NCBI GenBank assembly: GCA_019614645.1
Contig: JABWDB010000034.1
Location: forward strand, 2,852,001 to 2,916,000
Length of the DNA: 64,000 nt
Direction: 5' to 3'
From: Stratiolaelaps scimitus
Taxonomy: Eukaryota > Arthropoda > Arachnida > Mesostigmata > Laelapidae
Every line of letters starts with the position of its first letter. The stretch's first letter is position 1. Shown in pieces: positions 47,379-60,348 of the stretch. A model generated the notes under the pieces. It worked only from the letters and a program-made list of their open reading frames with translations, had not been told where the DNA came from and did no database searches. A program made the position numbers and the translations under genes.

Positions 47379-47497
47379 GTCTTCGTTGTCGAGCGGTGGT
47401 ACGAGTCCCGAGGAGATCATCTTGACGAGCTGCTGTGTCTCCTTGTCCGTCAACTGACCCCGGCTCGGGCGGTGCGCGGGAGCGGCAGGGACGGTAG
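47379..47497 (-). CDS. Candidate internal coding exon, unknown protein
   Basis: On the minus strand the frame ends GACAACGAAGAC|GTAAGTCAG, a perfect donor at 47378-47373. The last 25 codons (from 47453) strongly favour G/C third positions and read as a polar helix followed by SSGLVPPLDNED. A likely acceptor is CTCCTCATCCAG before 47497; a shorter exon starting after GGGGTCAG (47453, 75 bases, phase 0) is also possible. The upstream residues are P/A-rich, as in linker regions of nuclear proteins. The exon lies at the edge of a CpG-rich island. I could not name a family, and no partner exon was confirmed. Confidence 0.25.
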
Positions 47498-50062
47498 CTG
47501 GATGAGGAGGCGTTACGGGCGTCCCTGGATCACCCCCCGCTTCGCCTACCTTAGCCACACTGACGCACTGACAGGACACAGGCGGCTGTTAGCAGTTGGA
47601 TATCAGGCGGGTGGAGAGAGTGTCGCCGCTGATGGCGCTTATGAGCGTGATGATCCGCTGGCGGATCGCGATCGCGAGAATCCTCAAGCCCTGAAGGAAG
47701 AGCAGCTACTGCTGCTGGCTGGCTAGCTAGCACGGACTGCTGCCGGCGCCGTCGCCGCCGCCGCCGCCACCACCGGCGCCTCGTCGGAGCCGACTACGAC
47801 GGCGAGAACAGCAACGACAACGCGGGCGAGGAAGACGAGCGGCTAGGTGCTCATAGCCGTCGTGGTGATCATTATTGACATGTAGCTGTTGTGGTGGTAG
47901 TGGCAACACTCATGCGAGTGGTGGTGGCGAAGTTGCAGCAGCGCGATATCGTTATGCCCTTGTTATCCTTGGGGGCTGGGGGTGGGGGGTTAATTCTGCT
48001 CCGGCTGTTCCTGCTTTTGCCAGTGCTCGTGCTGGTACGCAGCGATCTGGTCGGTGGCTAGACACTAATAGCAGAAGCGGTAAAGCGGCTGTGGTAGCGG
48101 TTGTCACTCGCGTCACTGACGGCGGCGGGATCGCGCCACGGCAACGCGGGCACGAGCGTACGGCTCGGCTATGGGAGCCTGTGTGAATACTGGTAGCGTT
48201 TTACGCCTTTGCCGCCCTCCGATCCAACTCGCCGAAGCGGTGGCCTCAATGCGGACGGCCGAACCGGACGTTGGCGGCTGATGTGTTGCTGCACTGAATG
48301 TCGCCACCGCGCTACATCTCTCGCTGTCCACAGCTGGCCTGATAATCTACGGTAGGTCCCACCAGGCCTACGTGCCTGGACTGATGCTTCTGGCTGGACT
48401 CTGCCTCTGGCGAAACTTGCGTATCTGTATGTGCGTTAGCGCGCCTTAATTCTGGCCTGAATCAGGGCCGTTGCTTCACTATCAAGCTTTACTCAGTATT
48501 ATGACAGGCTATGATATACTATGCTTTTTGGCCACACTCACAAAGCGGTTAGGTTAGCGCCACAAGTGTTGCTGTTATTCCAACGAGACTATTATTAGGT
48601 GACGGCACTTCATGAAATGAGTCGTGATTGATTCACTGATGATTCAATGATGGCGACTGCTGACAATCGCAATTCGACATGACCACCGGAGGAAAAAAAC
48701 GGCGTCAAGAACAGCTTCTTTTTTCACTTTTTCCGCTCTTATTGTAAGCACTTTCTCCTGCACCTCGCACTCTCGCCTTGATATCCTCTCTAGCTGCAGT
48801 TTCCTTTTGCGTAACTAGCGCCCTTCGAGCTCGCTTCGCTGCTAGCGGTGGTACTTTGTGACTTTGGGACTACACACTATAGTAGATATCTTAGCATCGT
48901 CCTTGATTGCCGTCTCGCACTGCTCTTCTAGATTTCCTCTCACTCACAAAAGGGAACTTTCTCTTTTTCCCACTGACGGGACACTTTTCCTTGATGCACA
49001 CACACGCAATTCCTCGTCGGGAGCTTCTTCGGACGCACGTTCAACAATTGCAACAGAACAATTTCGACAATATGACCTTTGGACGAAGATGCAGACTTTG
49101 TCGTATCTATCCGATGGTATCGACGGGGAACGATATTCAGAATCGAGCGATGATGATTCAGTTGCGATTATCCGCTTCTTCGTGAAAGGATTCTCCTTCA
49201 CCCGTGTAACAACGAAGGGCTATAGACTGACTAAACCCAGGGAGACTCTGCTCCCTTCACTCGAATCAACAACGTTAACAATATTTTACACAGCTATACA
49301 TGTAGCACGCGTCACTGAAGCTGTATATATATATATATATGTATATATTCAGGGATTTCTGTCTCCAGGTGGCAGGTATCGAGGAGAACTGGTTCGTTCC
49401 GCGGATTTGATACAACTGAACGGCGTTGCCTTCTCTCTTCGGTAATGATTATTTTTGATTTTTCGTACAGTTGGGCAGTTGCTGTGCTTTGTGTGCAGGC
49501 TGACGGTATAAATATAAAAACAGCTCGGGTAACCTTCTTCTCTCGCAGGGTTAAAATGTCTCGTCTGCGCTATATGTTACGTAAAACCAGATGGCTACTA
49601 TCACAGGTGGTGCGCACAGAGGCGAATGCTCAGGTCGTGAATGTCGTCGTGGACTATGGGAGATGTGCGCGTTTGTATCTGCGGAGGCGGGCTTTCCCGT
49701 GATTCGATTCGTTGCAGATTCTCTTCGTCCTCTCAGCTCTCGCTGGCTGCTTCTGTGCTTGCACTAGCGAGCGCGGACGTAGTGCGACGTCGCAGGCAGT
49801 GGTGCGCTGATCTCACTAAAAAGCCTTTCAGGTCAGCCTTCCCGGAGGGTCAACGGTGCTTCCAGGTTAACGAGCTCGACAGGGAGAAATCCTCGATGTG
49901 ATGAACTCAATGTGATATTTTTCAGGACAGAACGTCAACAAGCACAACGATAACAACGACCTTTGAGTTCAACAAAGTTGATTTATTTATTTGTTTTTCG
50001 TTTATTCTCGCTTGTTGTGCACACGCAACGCCCACATGTATCAATCAGCCAGACTTGTATAC
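47498..50062. other. No gene recognised; CpG-rich to about 48.4 kb
   Basis: It includes CCG runs (about 47750-47775), GTGGTGG tracts, a short TTAGG pair near 48548 and an (AT)n run (49324-49347). A 195-codon plus frame at 48858-49445 contains the AT run as Y-I repeats and has no motif. If the exon at 47379 is real, its upstream exons or promoter may lie here. Confidence 0.35.
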
Positions 50063-50103
50063 GCTCTCTCTCTCTCTCTCTCTCTTTTTCCTCTCTCTCT
50101 CTC
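50063..50103. repeat. (CT)n microsatellite
   Basis: Two CT blocks separated by TTTTTC, within AT-rich DNA and followed about 50 bp later by a short AT tract. Confidence 0.95.
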
Positions 50104-53100
50104 ATCGGATGCATGTATATTTATTGGTCATGATATTTTTTAATTCCTTATATATATATATGTATATATTTTCTTCTTGACTTGACTGTTAAGATGTTCC
50201 CCCTCTTGATCGTTCCTACTCTCTCGATTCACACGATTACTCTCAGCCCTCACAGGGAATCCTCAGCGAGCTCCTCTCCTGAGGGCAATCACTTGACTCT
50301 GAACGTCGGATGCAATCTATGCACACTGCCGCGGCGGCGTCTGTCCTCCATAGCTCGCTGCTGGCAGCAGAAAAGCTGAGTCCAATTCAGAAGCGTGTCC
50401 AAAATACCAAATAGTCACTAGTCACCCAATGAGGTTCACGCACATGCGCTTCTGCGCGGTCGCATCACTTTCACGCTAACATCCACCCGGACCGTTGCAG
50501 AAGCCAAGGGAGAATGCCCAAAGCGGATTCTCGATTTGTTATTCGCCCCGTCCCACAATTGTTCAAAGATCACATGCATACGCCCACACACACACACCCA
50601 CACAAAATGAGTGAATCAATCAATCTGTCGGTCTTGCTCTGCCCACCTCTTCCTCTCCTGCTTTGCGTGTATGTGTGTTCGTGGGTATGCCTTTGAACGT
50701 CGGAGCGTATACGTATGTGGTCTGCGAAGTTACCAAAGAGCAAAACAAAGTTATCCGCAGATTATTCGTAGACTTTCGTACTTTTTCTTGTGTTTTTAGC
50801 CCAACACTTCCTCCCAACACGTTGTTGTCACACTTTGCGCTGACAGGCGCTTTTGCAGGGGTGCACTGGGGTGCAGGCGCGCAGTCTCATGGACAGAGAC
50901 ACAGCCGCAGGCGGACGATATGACACTGGCCAGCACTTGACACACTTTTCTTTACTGTTTGCCGTCTATGTTTGTCACTCTCCGACACTGTCCCCGTCGG
51001 ACGTCGGTCAACTATCGCCTGCTGTCGGGAGCACCTGACTGGCTTTCGGTGTCTCGCTGTGGAAGCCTCGTAAGCGGCTCGGAACCATGTGGTCGGACTG
51101 GGAGGAAACGGTGCTCCCCCGATGGGAGAGGGAAGGCCATCCAAGGAAACTTCCCTTTCCATCCATGCACCCACAGCGGGACGTAGGCAGGCGGGCGGAT
51201 GGGCACCGGGTGGCCTGCAGTCCGAGCAGGGCCAGCACCCGCGTGACCCGACCGGCTGGGCCGTGCCGGGAGCTGTCAGATTCTTGACACTGGATCGCGG
51301 TCGTTGTTCATCGCCGAGGGAAATCCATGTATCGAGTTGTTGAGGGTGGAGGGGCACTGGTATCGCGTTCATTAGACGTAAGGAACAATCCACGTTCAAT
51401 TCAGTGAGCCGAGCAGCATAGTTGGGTTCGAATAATTATGTGTGTTTTACCGGGGTACCACCACGCTAAACTGTTGTGGAAATTCGTCAAATAAGTGGGA
51501 ATTCGCTTCTCACGGAGAGCAGCGGCGTGTTGTCTACTCAATGAGTGACATTATCTCAAAGACAATCAAACGGGGACACTGATGTAAAAAAGAGAGAAAT
51601 AACGATGAAAATTAACCACGCCAGAAAAATCTAAGGGCCTGTTTGAAAACAACGAACGCTTGAAGATTTAACGGTTCTCTGACATTAAAAGTCCGTCACC
51701 TACGGTCGGCTATTATAGATACAAGCTCTTTGGGACCTTTGGAAAATCAACCAAAGATCTGAATAGCTGCAGCTCAGTTGATGACGACAGGTATCATAGC
51801 TGGAAAAACTGTTACAACGAGATGTTCGGTATCATTGGGGATACTTCCCGGGTCCGAATTCTCGAAAAAGGCACAAAACTACGGTTTTCAGGGACTGACT
51901 CACTCAAATCGTCCTATCTACCAGCAGAGAAGAATTTCCAATCATTACTATGTAGTGATGATTCGAAAAATTTCCCACATCATCAATATGCGTCTCCCAG
52001 AAGCAGGGTCCATGTAGAATCATTTTATACTTGTTGCAGTCGCTAGTCCTTAGGTTAACCCTCGGTGCATCGTGAGCTGACGATATAAGGGTATCGTTTA
52101 ATACCCAATCAGTTTGCTAGATATTACGGAATCCATCTTTATACCACCCCCCAACCACCCACATGTGCAACGTATAAGGATGGCATTACCCTGTATTCCA
52201 GACGAACGTATGGACATAGCTGGTGGTCATGATACGAAGAGCGAGCAACTACAAAGCATACTGCCGATCGAAAGAGATCACGAGATCATGAGAAAACTCT
52301 GGCATTGCGACTTCAAGGTAGCTGGCCTTCTTGTCGTTTTATACGTTGACTGCAGGAATGCCCTTCGGGGGCCTACATATTCCAAGGCAGACGGTAGAGA
52401 GGGTCACAGGCCAAAAGCTACGCACGCTTGAAGCTATAGTGGACAGCAGGTTGGCATATCGGAAACTATCTGTCTTCCAGGTTACCACGCGTAAGACCGA
52501 TTGATGCAACCGACGTTATTAGCACTGAAGAGTTGTTGCTACAAGGAAAAGCCCTTTGATCTCCTGCCGCCACTACGCTCTGACCTCACACAGTGGCCCC
52601 ACAAGGTCACACACACACACACGCGTGTTAAGCATTATCGAGATTTTCAATATACAGGTTGTAAAGAGTGTGGTTCGTATTCAAGCGTTAACCGGTGACG
52701 TACATTTAAAGCTTATTGTTTCCATGCTGCAGCACGAGAGCTGTTCAAGACAAAACTTGACCAAGGCTAAAACGTATTTCGTTTACACGCTTTACGTTCT
52801 CCAATATCCTTCGTATAACTTCGGTAGGTTGGCATAGCTTCGATGATTCGTCTGATCTGATCAGAGCGCAGGTCTAGTTCCCAGCAAATACCCAGAAAAT
52901 GAGAATTACAATGTTGTAGTTGTAGTCAATGTCTACAACAGCATCCTACGCGTTGATGTCACTTTTGGCTGTTAACCAGATACTTCAGCGTTCAGTACGT
53001 TTGTGCCATCATAGCTCATGTATATATATTTCTGACAACATCGACGGGAACAGCCAGCCTCTCAGTCAGCCCACAGGCGACGTATAGACAAGTTCATTAA

Positions 53101-53439
53101 ATAGCGCACATAACAGCGGAGTTTATAAATAGAGAACTTCTCATGTTGTTCCCGTTCAACCGACGGACGGTTGTCATGATTGGCTGCTACGCTGCGTAGT
53201 CATAATCAGGTTGTTCCTAGACAGTAAGCCAACGATAGAGCGGAGTCGTGCCTACCGCGCACGCTGCTGCACGATCTCAGCGCTCATAACTGAAACGCCG
53301 AAAATGCGAACGGCACGCACAAATGTGTACACATCACGCACGTATGCTATTGAACCGTAACGGAGCAAAGGGTATTTAGTAAAATTGTATCAAAAGTGGA
53401 TTTCTATTTTGGGCAAATTATGAAAAAGTATATAATTCT
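50104..53439. other. No gene recognised
   Basis: A GC-rich patch lies at about 50.8-51.35 kb, where frames on both strands overlap (170 codons minus, 86 codons plus). CA runs lie at about 50581-50604 and 52607-52622. Frames at 51778-52431 look mixed and have no motif or splice support. Confidence 0.35.
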
Positions 53440-53960
53440 AAATTACATATTAATTTCGAACAAGGAGGATAAATAACTGATGCAAATCACAATCACAATA
53501 TTAATCATTGTGTGATAATCAACACCGACAATAATATAGCTATTGTACGAGTCTACGATAGTGTACGTTTGAAATTAATTAATTAATACTTAATTGATTC
53601 ATCTACGTTGATATTGTATGTGAACAGGGAGGTGCGATCCTTTTTAACCATTGCCAATTTGTAGCATTTGCAATACATATGTATAATTAATTGTTAATTG
53701 ATAATTAGTCGGCTACGACGAGGTGAGATTCGTCTCCGTACAATTCTCGTTACTCGCCGCCACAATTCTCATACGCACCAGTAGGCAGACAGGCAGATCA
53801 TCTCGTTATTGTGTTGTAATAGTTGCCTCAATTTGAAGCGGCTCTTGCGCCGCCATTTATCAATTAGAGATGATTAAGGTCTACAATGATGAACATACAA
53901 TATTGATAATAATGAATAGTTTAGGCTAGTTGTTAGTGTACATTTGAACACAGATAATCA
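53440..53960. promoter_or_regulatory. TAATTA-rich block; possible homeodomain-bound enhancer
   Basis: Overlapping TAATTA/ATTAATT cores lie at 53573-53586 and 53684-53708. They are joined by TTAATTGA (near 53590), CGCCATTTATCAATTAG (53851-53867) and TGATTAAGG (53871-53879). Such cores bind many homeodomain proteins, and the GCCAT/TTTAT neighbours resemble composite Hox-type sites. AT-rich DNA gives such cores often, so conservation is needed. Confidence 0.18.
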
Positions 53961-56900
53961 CACGAACGAAAATATAACAGACTCCAGCGTAACCCTGGAA
54001 GGACAACTGAGCGGAGGGCTGCCCACGTCGAATAATTGCTCCAGCGACGCAACAGCGATCACAACCTACGCCACCCTTAACAGCTTGCGTACGCATTCTG
54101 AGGTAGCTCACCCTTGTCCACAGTGGTCTATTATATAATACCCTTCTGTCGTCACGTATTTTATACGGGTGCGAGTGCTGGATAGAGGAATCACGCGATG
54201 GGCTATATGACAGTTCTAAGGGGGACGCCCTCTAAGAATATTTAAAGACTCGGCTAAAGAAGGAAAAGGCATGCAATTGTTGTCATATATATATATATAT
54301 ATATATATTAACCTATCTTATATAAATTGTGTTATTTGAATCTCATCATGTGATGGGACCAAAGGTTGTTAATCTGAAGCAGCTAGCGGAAGCGCGAGGC
54401 CATATCAAGGCCACAGAATAATTTCAATTCGCCGTAGTAAGGCGTTTTCGACTAGGGCTTTACAACAGTGGTGCAATCTCCTCGGGAACATTCCGGCATT
54501 CACCAATCTTGGGGATTTCAAATGACTCAAAAATCTTGGCCTCTTCAACAAGGGGATAATGGTACTTTTAGCCTTCGGGTCAAGCTGTACCGGTAATAAC
54601 GTGAATTCCTTCCAATTCATATTTATCGCTAAATAATTTTAAATAAATCTGGGATCATCTAAGGAAATGCTCATCATTTGTTCTCGAAGTATTTGATGCT
54701 AATTATTTTTATTATGTGACAGAGGCAAAGCCTTGAGTTAAAGACAAAGCACCAGAACGAGCTTACAGATCGACGCGGTTGAGGAGTGATGAATGCTTGA
54801 AGTGGATCCTTCGACATCCTCGGAAGGAGTAACATTTGGACGCTTCTCGTCCCGAACATAACGCTGGAAGATACGAGGGCGCTCAGAATTCCCGACAACG
54901 CTTGTCGTGCAGCGTTGAAAATAAGCCTCCTTCGAAGGGGGGAGATTGCCAACTTCGACTCGTCTGATCTTGAAACCCTACAAACCGATCCGGGAATACA
55001 ACAGCCTCTATGGACTGGGGTCCCAGTAATCGAATTAGGTGACAAAACCTCTTTGATAAAACGAAATTAAACAACTAATTGGAGCACTAGTTTGTAAATA
55101 GTGCCTAAACCTTGCGAGATAGATCCGCAAAATGTAACTTATATATTACCCGTTAATGTTTCGAGTACAATGGAGCGAGTTGAAACAGCGAGACGACCGA
55201 CGTTTGCACGCTAAATAATGTTGTGACTACTGATAACGAAGTCACGCTAGGAAGCTAAAGAAGCTACTGACCTAAGTAAAAGTAGATATCGGAAGTCTAA
55301 GACCCCCGTTAGCTCACGGATGAGAAGGCCTCCGCCTGTAATATCATATGATGAAGGGAGGTGGACACTTAAGAAAGGGGTATGGAGGGGCTTTTGTGAA
55401 GCATACAATAGGAAGGAATCTAGGTTTGCCTCATAAACCACTTCCTTGACATTTTTAAACCTGAAACAGTGAATGTTCCCAGATCCCTTGGAGCAATCCT
55501 CCAATAAGCATTTCCCAGGTTAGTGTTTTACGGGATGTGCGGTAACTGTCGCGGACGATGAGGCATTCGAACGGTACAATAGGTTCCGATGTAAAGTCTA
55601 CGAATTACGTCTTATTAATAAAGAAAAAGCTTCAGAACCATTGGAAATATCCGAATTTGAAGGGACACACCAGTCTGGTATCAGGTTCAACAAAGTGTCA
55701 CCAAGGTGCGATTTTGATACCGAGACCAGGTGAGTTCGCGTCTTCATACATTTCCTTCAAAAAGCAGTCGCAATAGAGGAGCTGCCAGGCTGTGGCTTAG
55801 ATTTGAAAAACGAATGAGAGTAGCCCCTGTCGGCCTAAGGCCAAATATCGCCTTGTGCTGCGTGATGTTTATGAAGTATGAACTCAACTGATAGCGAGGC
55901 AAAGTGTACTAATTCGACAGAGCTGAACTCGACCACTGAATTGTACCTGTGATCAATGCCGCATGATAATGTGATGTGGTGATTAACAGCCAGTGGCTCA
56001 AGAGAAGACCGTAGCGTGTCTCATTTATAGCGAATTGAATTTATCTAAACCTACATTCTACTCATTGGAAACAACAAATTGTGAAGACGAACATTACGAT
56101 TTGTACTAACAATTAGCAGGCAGCCAGCCAGCCAGCCAGCACCTTGTTTGTTTGAGGAGCTCACACTTGATGTGATGAAGCGACTAATTAGCAAGCAGGC
56201 TGATCATGAGCTGGCTATATATTAATGAACTGGCTGTGAATAGAATCTGTAATAGGTTCTATTTGTTCAGTTGGTCAAGACATTCTCATGCGCTCGCACA
56301 TCATTAGCGTTAGCAAAGTTGCGTTCCGCTGGTTCCTCGTTCGACGTATCCTGTATTATATGTCATGTTACCGCAGAACGGACAACGGAATAAGAATAGA
56401 TATACTTTTGTTCTGTATTTAAATCATTCCCTGCAAATGTACATTACCTATTACCTATGAGCACATATCTTCGTAACAAATTGCACGATAGATTCATCAT
56501 TTTTGTTCGTTCCTAGCAGTGTCATCATTGTGATAGGAGAACTGTAGATGATACGACAGGAATAAAGATGGAAGGGAAAAAAAACACAGCAGCATGAAAC
56601 AGGGATGACGCTTTTGGTGACTGTCAGACAGAAAAGCAACGATTGGATTAGTTGTACGCGAGGGCGAATTAAAGGCAGCGCGAACGGTACGAAAAATGAC
56701 TTGAATAATAGCGGGGAAGTTACCTGCAACTCGAATATAGGAGCAATTAAGTTAAATCGAAGGAATCGTTGAAATTAGGACGACGCTAGCCTTCTTCTTT
56801 GTATAGTATAGGAAATCAGGTGTTCTGTCCCGCGGGGTGTGGAAAGGGTTCCTGTTGACGTTGTCACCGATGTTGATGCTGTCATTCGTAGCTTGGCACA

Positions 56901-57788
56901 GGATGATGCTGTTGTTGTTTCCCTCTGTCGATAAATAACAGCTACCACAAAGATGATTATGATTGAATTGCATTGTTCGCCGTTCGAGTCGCCTTCGGAA
57001 ACAGCATCAAAGTAATGCTAATCTAGAAAAGCATTTACATTCAGAAGTGGGAGACGAAAGCATTCCACCTCTAGGCGTGTTTTGCCCTCACGAGTCGGCA
57101 ACGGTCCTCGACGTTGTCGCGGTGTTCGTCATCGGGGTACGGGGGTAGCGAACGTCGCAGTGAACGTCGGACCGGCAATGTAGCCACGGCGGAAGGCGGC
57201 CGAATGCAGAACCTGCTTCGGACGCTTGACTTCCTCTGGCCTCGATTGCGGATGCAGCTGGAACCAGCTGTGAGTTGAGTGCCGCTCCACCGTCCCTGGG
57301 CTAGCTAGGGCTTCGTCCCTACACATTTCCCCCGACGCGCCTGCTCTTTCAGCCCAGCTACCCCGCGAGCACAAGCCACTCAGAGTCGCTCGGGCCATTG
57401 CAAGCTAGCTCTTCTGAGGCTCAGAGGGCCTCGCTGAGACCTTGAGGTCGATCGATTATGGTGCCTCGAAGCATCGATGTTCCTTCCCTACAAAGGGCCA
57501 AGTAACACCGCAATTAGGTTTCCGGTCCCGTGATCTAGGTTACCTGCTGCCGCTGTTGCTACTTCGTCTGATTCTGCAGCTCTGACAGCGGTCTGCGTTG
57601 ATCCTAAAAAACGCTTCCATGAGAGAGAGAGAGTGCCTAGACGTGTTTCGTTGTGTCTGAATGCGCTATGAGGGTCTCCTTCGTGCACCAACTGCCTTTA
57701 GGATTGAACGTGATGTTTCGATGGTAACTGCCAGGAGAGTTGCCAAATTCAAGTAGTTATAGTAGAGTCTCCTGCTTTCTCTTGATAG
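53961..57788. other. No gene recognised; possible eroded coding region at 54.4-55.75 kb
   Basis: An (AT)n run lies at 54286-54308. Between about 54370 and 55730, several plus-strand frames of 50-85 codons follow one another in different phases, and one (55524-55729) ends at CCAG|GTGAGTTCG, a good donor. Individually they are no longer than chance. Together they could be exons of a plus-strand gene or an eroded mobile-element gene. A (CAGC)n-type array lies at 56119-56140 and a GA run at about 57619-57632. Confidence 0.25.
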
Positions 57789-57954
57789 GTCTCGACATTT
57801 TCGAAAATCCGAACGAGTCTACCTAATTGCACAATTGTTTGTCAAGCTTGTCAAAGTATCAGTGAACAACATACGTGTGTTTCACATGAATCTCCTCCGA
57901 GATGCCGAGGAGAAGAGATTGCCACGTTAGCCGCTATACGTGAAACAGCTATCA
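57789..57954 (+). CDS. Candidate internal coding exon, cysteine-rich frame
   Basis: A strong acceptor (TCCTGCTTTCTCTTGATAG, ending at 57788) and a donor (ATCA|GTAAGTAG, 57955-57960) bound 166 bases. One frame is open from end to end (55 codons plus one base). It contains five cysteines between residues 14 and 39, including CTIVCQACQ, suggesting either a metal-binding or a disulfide-bonded segment. A second frame is also open for about 46 codons and could be a terminal exon ending RLPR. The two splice sites support an exon better than the protein does. No family is recognised. Confidence 0.18.
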
Positions 57955-59133
57955 GTAAGTAGTTTCTCGTTAAAAGCTTAATCGTTATTAGAAGCTAGTC
58001 AGCTTTACACAACTGTCCGTGATGGCATAAGAACATCGTTACGTATTTGCACTTATGGGTAATAGATGATTACGTTACCATCAAAGGTTTTATCCACTAT
58101 CACACGGGGAACAGAGCCTGAGGTTTCGTTTTACCCGAGGGTACGATACTTACATTTGTGAATGCATTGCTAGTGCCTGGAAATAGAGTCGCCCACCATG
58201 GTCCGGGCAGGTTCCATGTGTTATTTCCTCAGGTCCGCCTCTTAAGAATCAGCACGTACTAAAACATGTAAACATTTGAATTTGTTCTTCCTACTTGTAG
58301 AATCCTTAAACGTTTGATTTTCATCTCTCTAATTATTGTGAACTTTTTAAGAACATCTTTCTAATTTTCATGGGAACTTTTTAAGAACTTACGGAGATGG
58401 AGTAGCCCTCGCCACTCGACCTGTGCGACACCGCACAGCAACACTCACCTGCGGCTATTCGATACCCAGTCTCAAGCAAGTTTTCATCGCGACGGCGACA
58501 TACTCAACAACAGATGGGGCACTGCATGTTACTCGCATGCAAGCTACTTCATCTGAGTAAATGACATCGTTGGTGTGTCAACATATTTAAAGGATCGACG
58601 AGCCTGAGACGTCGAAGCAGTTGAGGCGCATTTTTTGGTAGGCAAACACATCTTCAACTTGACGCAGATAACTGAACCTGGAACAACTCTCTTGAGTCAC
58701 CAGCGTAGATTACAGCTGCTAAAAATTATTTCAATGGCGCGATTTTGTCCGCTGCAGTGACCAACACTGTGGATTGGTCGGTGCGAGATTGTGACACGAA
58801 AGAAATAGCCTTGTCAAACTGTTGAACCGTCGGGCCCCAGTCGTCAAACAGTTGTTGTTCAATCCAATAGTTATTAACCTGCGCGCGGGACGCCGGGCGG
58901 GAACTTAATATCGGCGAGCGTCTCGCCTTCAGACGGACGCCTTCGAGAACACCAGACAAAGCACAATTTTCCTCTTCGCTTGCCGCCGTTTCCTTCTGCC
59001 TTCTGCTGGGGACTAGCCGTCTGGATGAGCAAAAACAGGAAACACAAAGACGCGCTTCCGGTGCAAAATTGAACGACCGACGCCGACCAGGGACTTCTGG
59101 CGAGGGACCTGCTGTCCTGCAATGACCGACAGC
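57955..59133. other. No gene recognised
   Basis: AT-leaning DNA with a near-duplicate GAACTTTTTAAGAAC motif at about 58340 and 58376. The 272-codon minus frame (58726-59544) covers the end of it. That frame is judged an artefact of the GA run and the 14-bp minisatellite. Confidence 0.35.
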
Positions 59134-59194
59134 AGGACACACAGGATAGGACACACAGGGCAGGACACACAGGACAGGACACACACACACACAC
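59134..59194. repeat. 14-bp minisatellite, about four copies
   Basis: AGGACACACAGG-type units begin at 59134, 59148, 59162 and 59176, with period 14; the last decays into a pure (AC)n run. Read on the minus strand it gives repeated C-V-S/L-C-P motifs in a chance frame. Confidence 0.9.
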
Positions 59195-59416
59195 TCGGCG
59201 GCGAAACGAAACGAAATCCCTTCATCATCAGCCGTCATCGGTCTCTGGGTCCCTTCGACAGGCCGCGCCAATAAATCGAGATGTGAGTCACACGGCGAGC
59301 TGAGGAGGGGAAGTCTCTGCGGTCGAACGCTATAGTGTGTGCCACAATCCCGTGCGATGATGACCGCCACGTTTCCGAGCAAGCTGAGAAAACCGAGTAG
59401 ATTTTCTTTGAGTTTC

Positions 59417-59419
<3 letters not shown>

Positions 59420-59452
<33 letters not shown>
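59420..59452. repeat. (GA)n microsatellite
   Basis: A pure GA run of about 32 bp. On the minus strand it translates as poly-S/L. Confidence 0.95.
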
Positions 59453-59454
<2 letters not shown>

Positions 59455-59544
59455 TCTTCCGTCGCAGGGCCCGGCGGTTCGGGAGAGGATGGAGAAAAAA
59501 TTTGAAATTTGAACAGTTGTTCGGCTGAATGGGCGAGAAATCAA

Positions 59545-60348
59545 CGTAGCTTATGCCAACAGGTCGTGAGTATTAGGTGGACAGGTCGAGATGCGATACG
59601 GCGCACAGGATGTTGTGTCCGGCCGTATCCGGAAGGTTAACGATTTCGGGCATTTGTAAAACGGCGCTCTCTTATAATTCTCGCAGTGGATGACAACGCT
59701 CGTCGCTGGAAAACAAGAAATTACTGTATAAATAAATTGATGAGTGAGCGATAACAGTATAACGAGCGGATAACTATACAATGGGGATGTAATGATATTG
59801 TACTTCACATATTGGGACAGTTCTATTTAAGATTACGCGTTTAGGCCCGAGGGACTGAAGCGCCGAAAGTAGTCCGCAGGAACTTACCAATTTCAATAGG
59901 ATGAGTTAAGGTTGACTTCCTTTATAGAAACTACGAATATAGCTTTATCCTGATCAGAGACAGTATACACTCTTAATTGCATGCCACGCATTAGCGTGAC
60001 ATGCAGGTACCCCACTGATTCTAAAGCGACTCACTAAATTTGTCCTGTCATCTCCCCCTGACCCCGAGGTAATAGTAGAATGTATCGACGCACAAAATGA
60101 ACATGGAACCCCTCAAGAAGATACAACTAATGACAACAAACTAGAGACATCGCTAACTGCAACAGGAACATCACAGATTATCTATATTCTGACGGAGTGA
60201 AGTGAACCCAATCAAATTTAACGAACGAACGTAAACGAGATAGCCGAACATGAAACGAATCGGACAAGACAATTCATTTTTACCTAAAAATGCTCTAATA
60301 ATCATTGTCAACTGATCTATGACGGAACTGCGTCTTGTTCAACCTATA
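59545..60348. other. No gene recognised
   Basis: No frame of note, no repeat family and no splice-bounded exon. There is a short imperfect inverted repeat near 59980-60005 (GCATGCCACGC with GCGTGACATGC). Confidence 0.4.

Noticed and set aside
54405..54620. Minus-strand frame faintly resembling a reverse-transcriptase segment
   Set aside because: Only scattered residues (for example IIPLLKR) look suggestive. There is no catalytic motif, and an equally open plus-strand frame overlaps it.
58726..59544. 272-codon minus-strand open frame
   Set aside because: Much of it is a (GA)n run (poly-S/L) and the 14-bp minisatellite (repeated C-V-x-C-P). The rest shows no domain. Low-complexity repeats with no stop in one phase explain its length.
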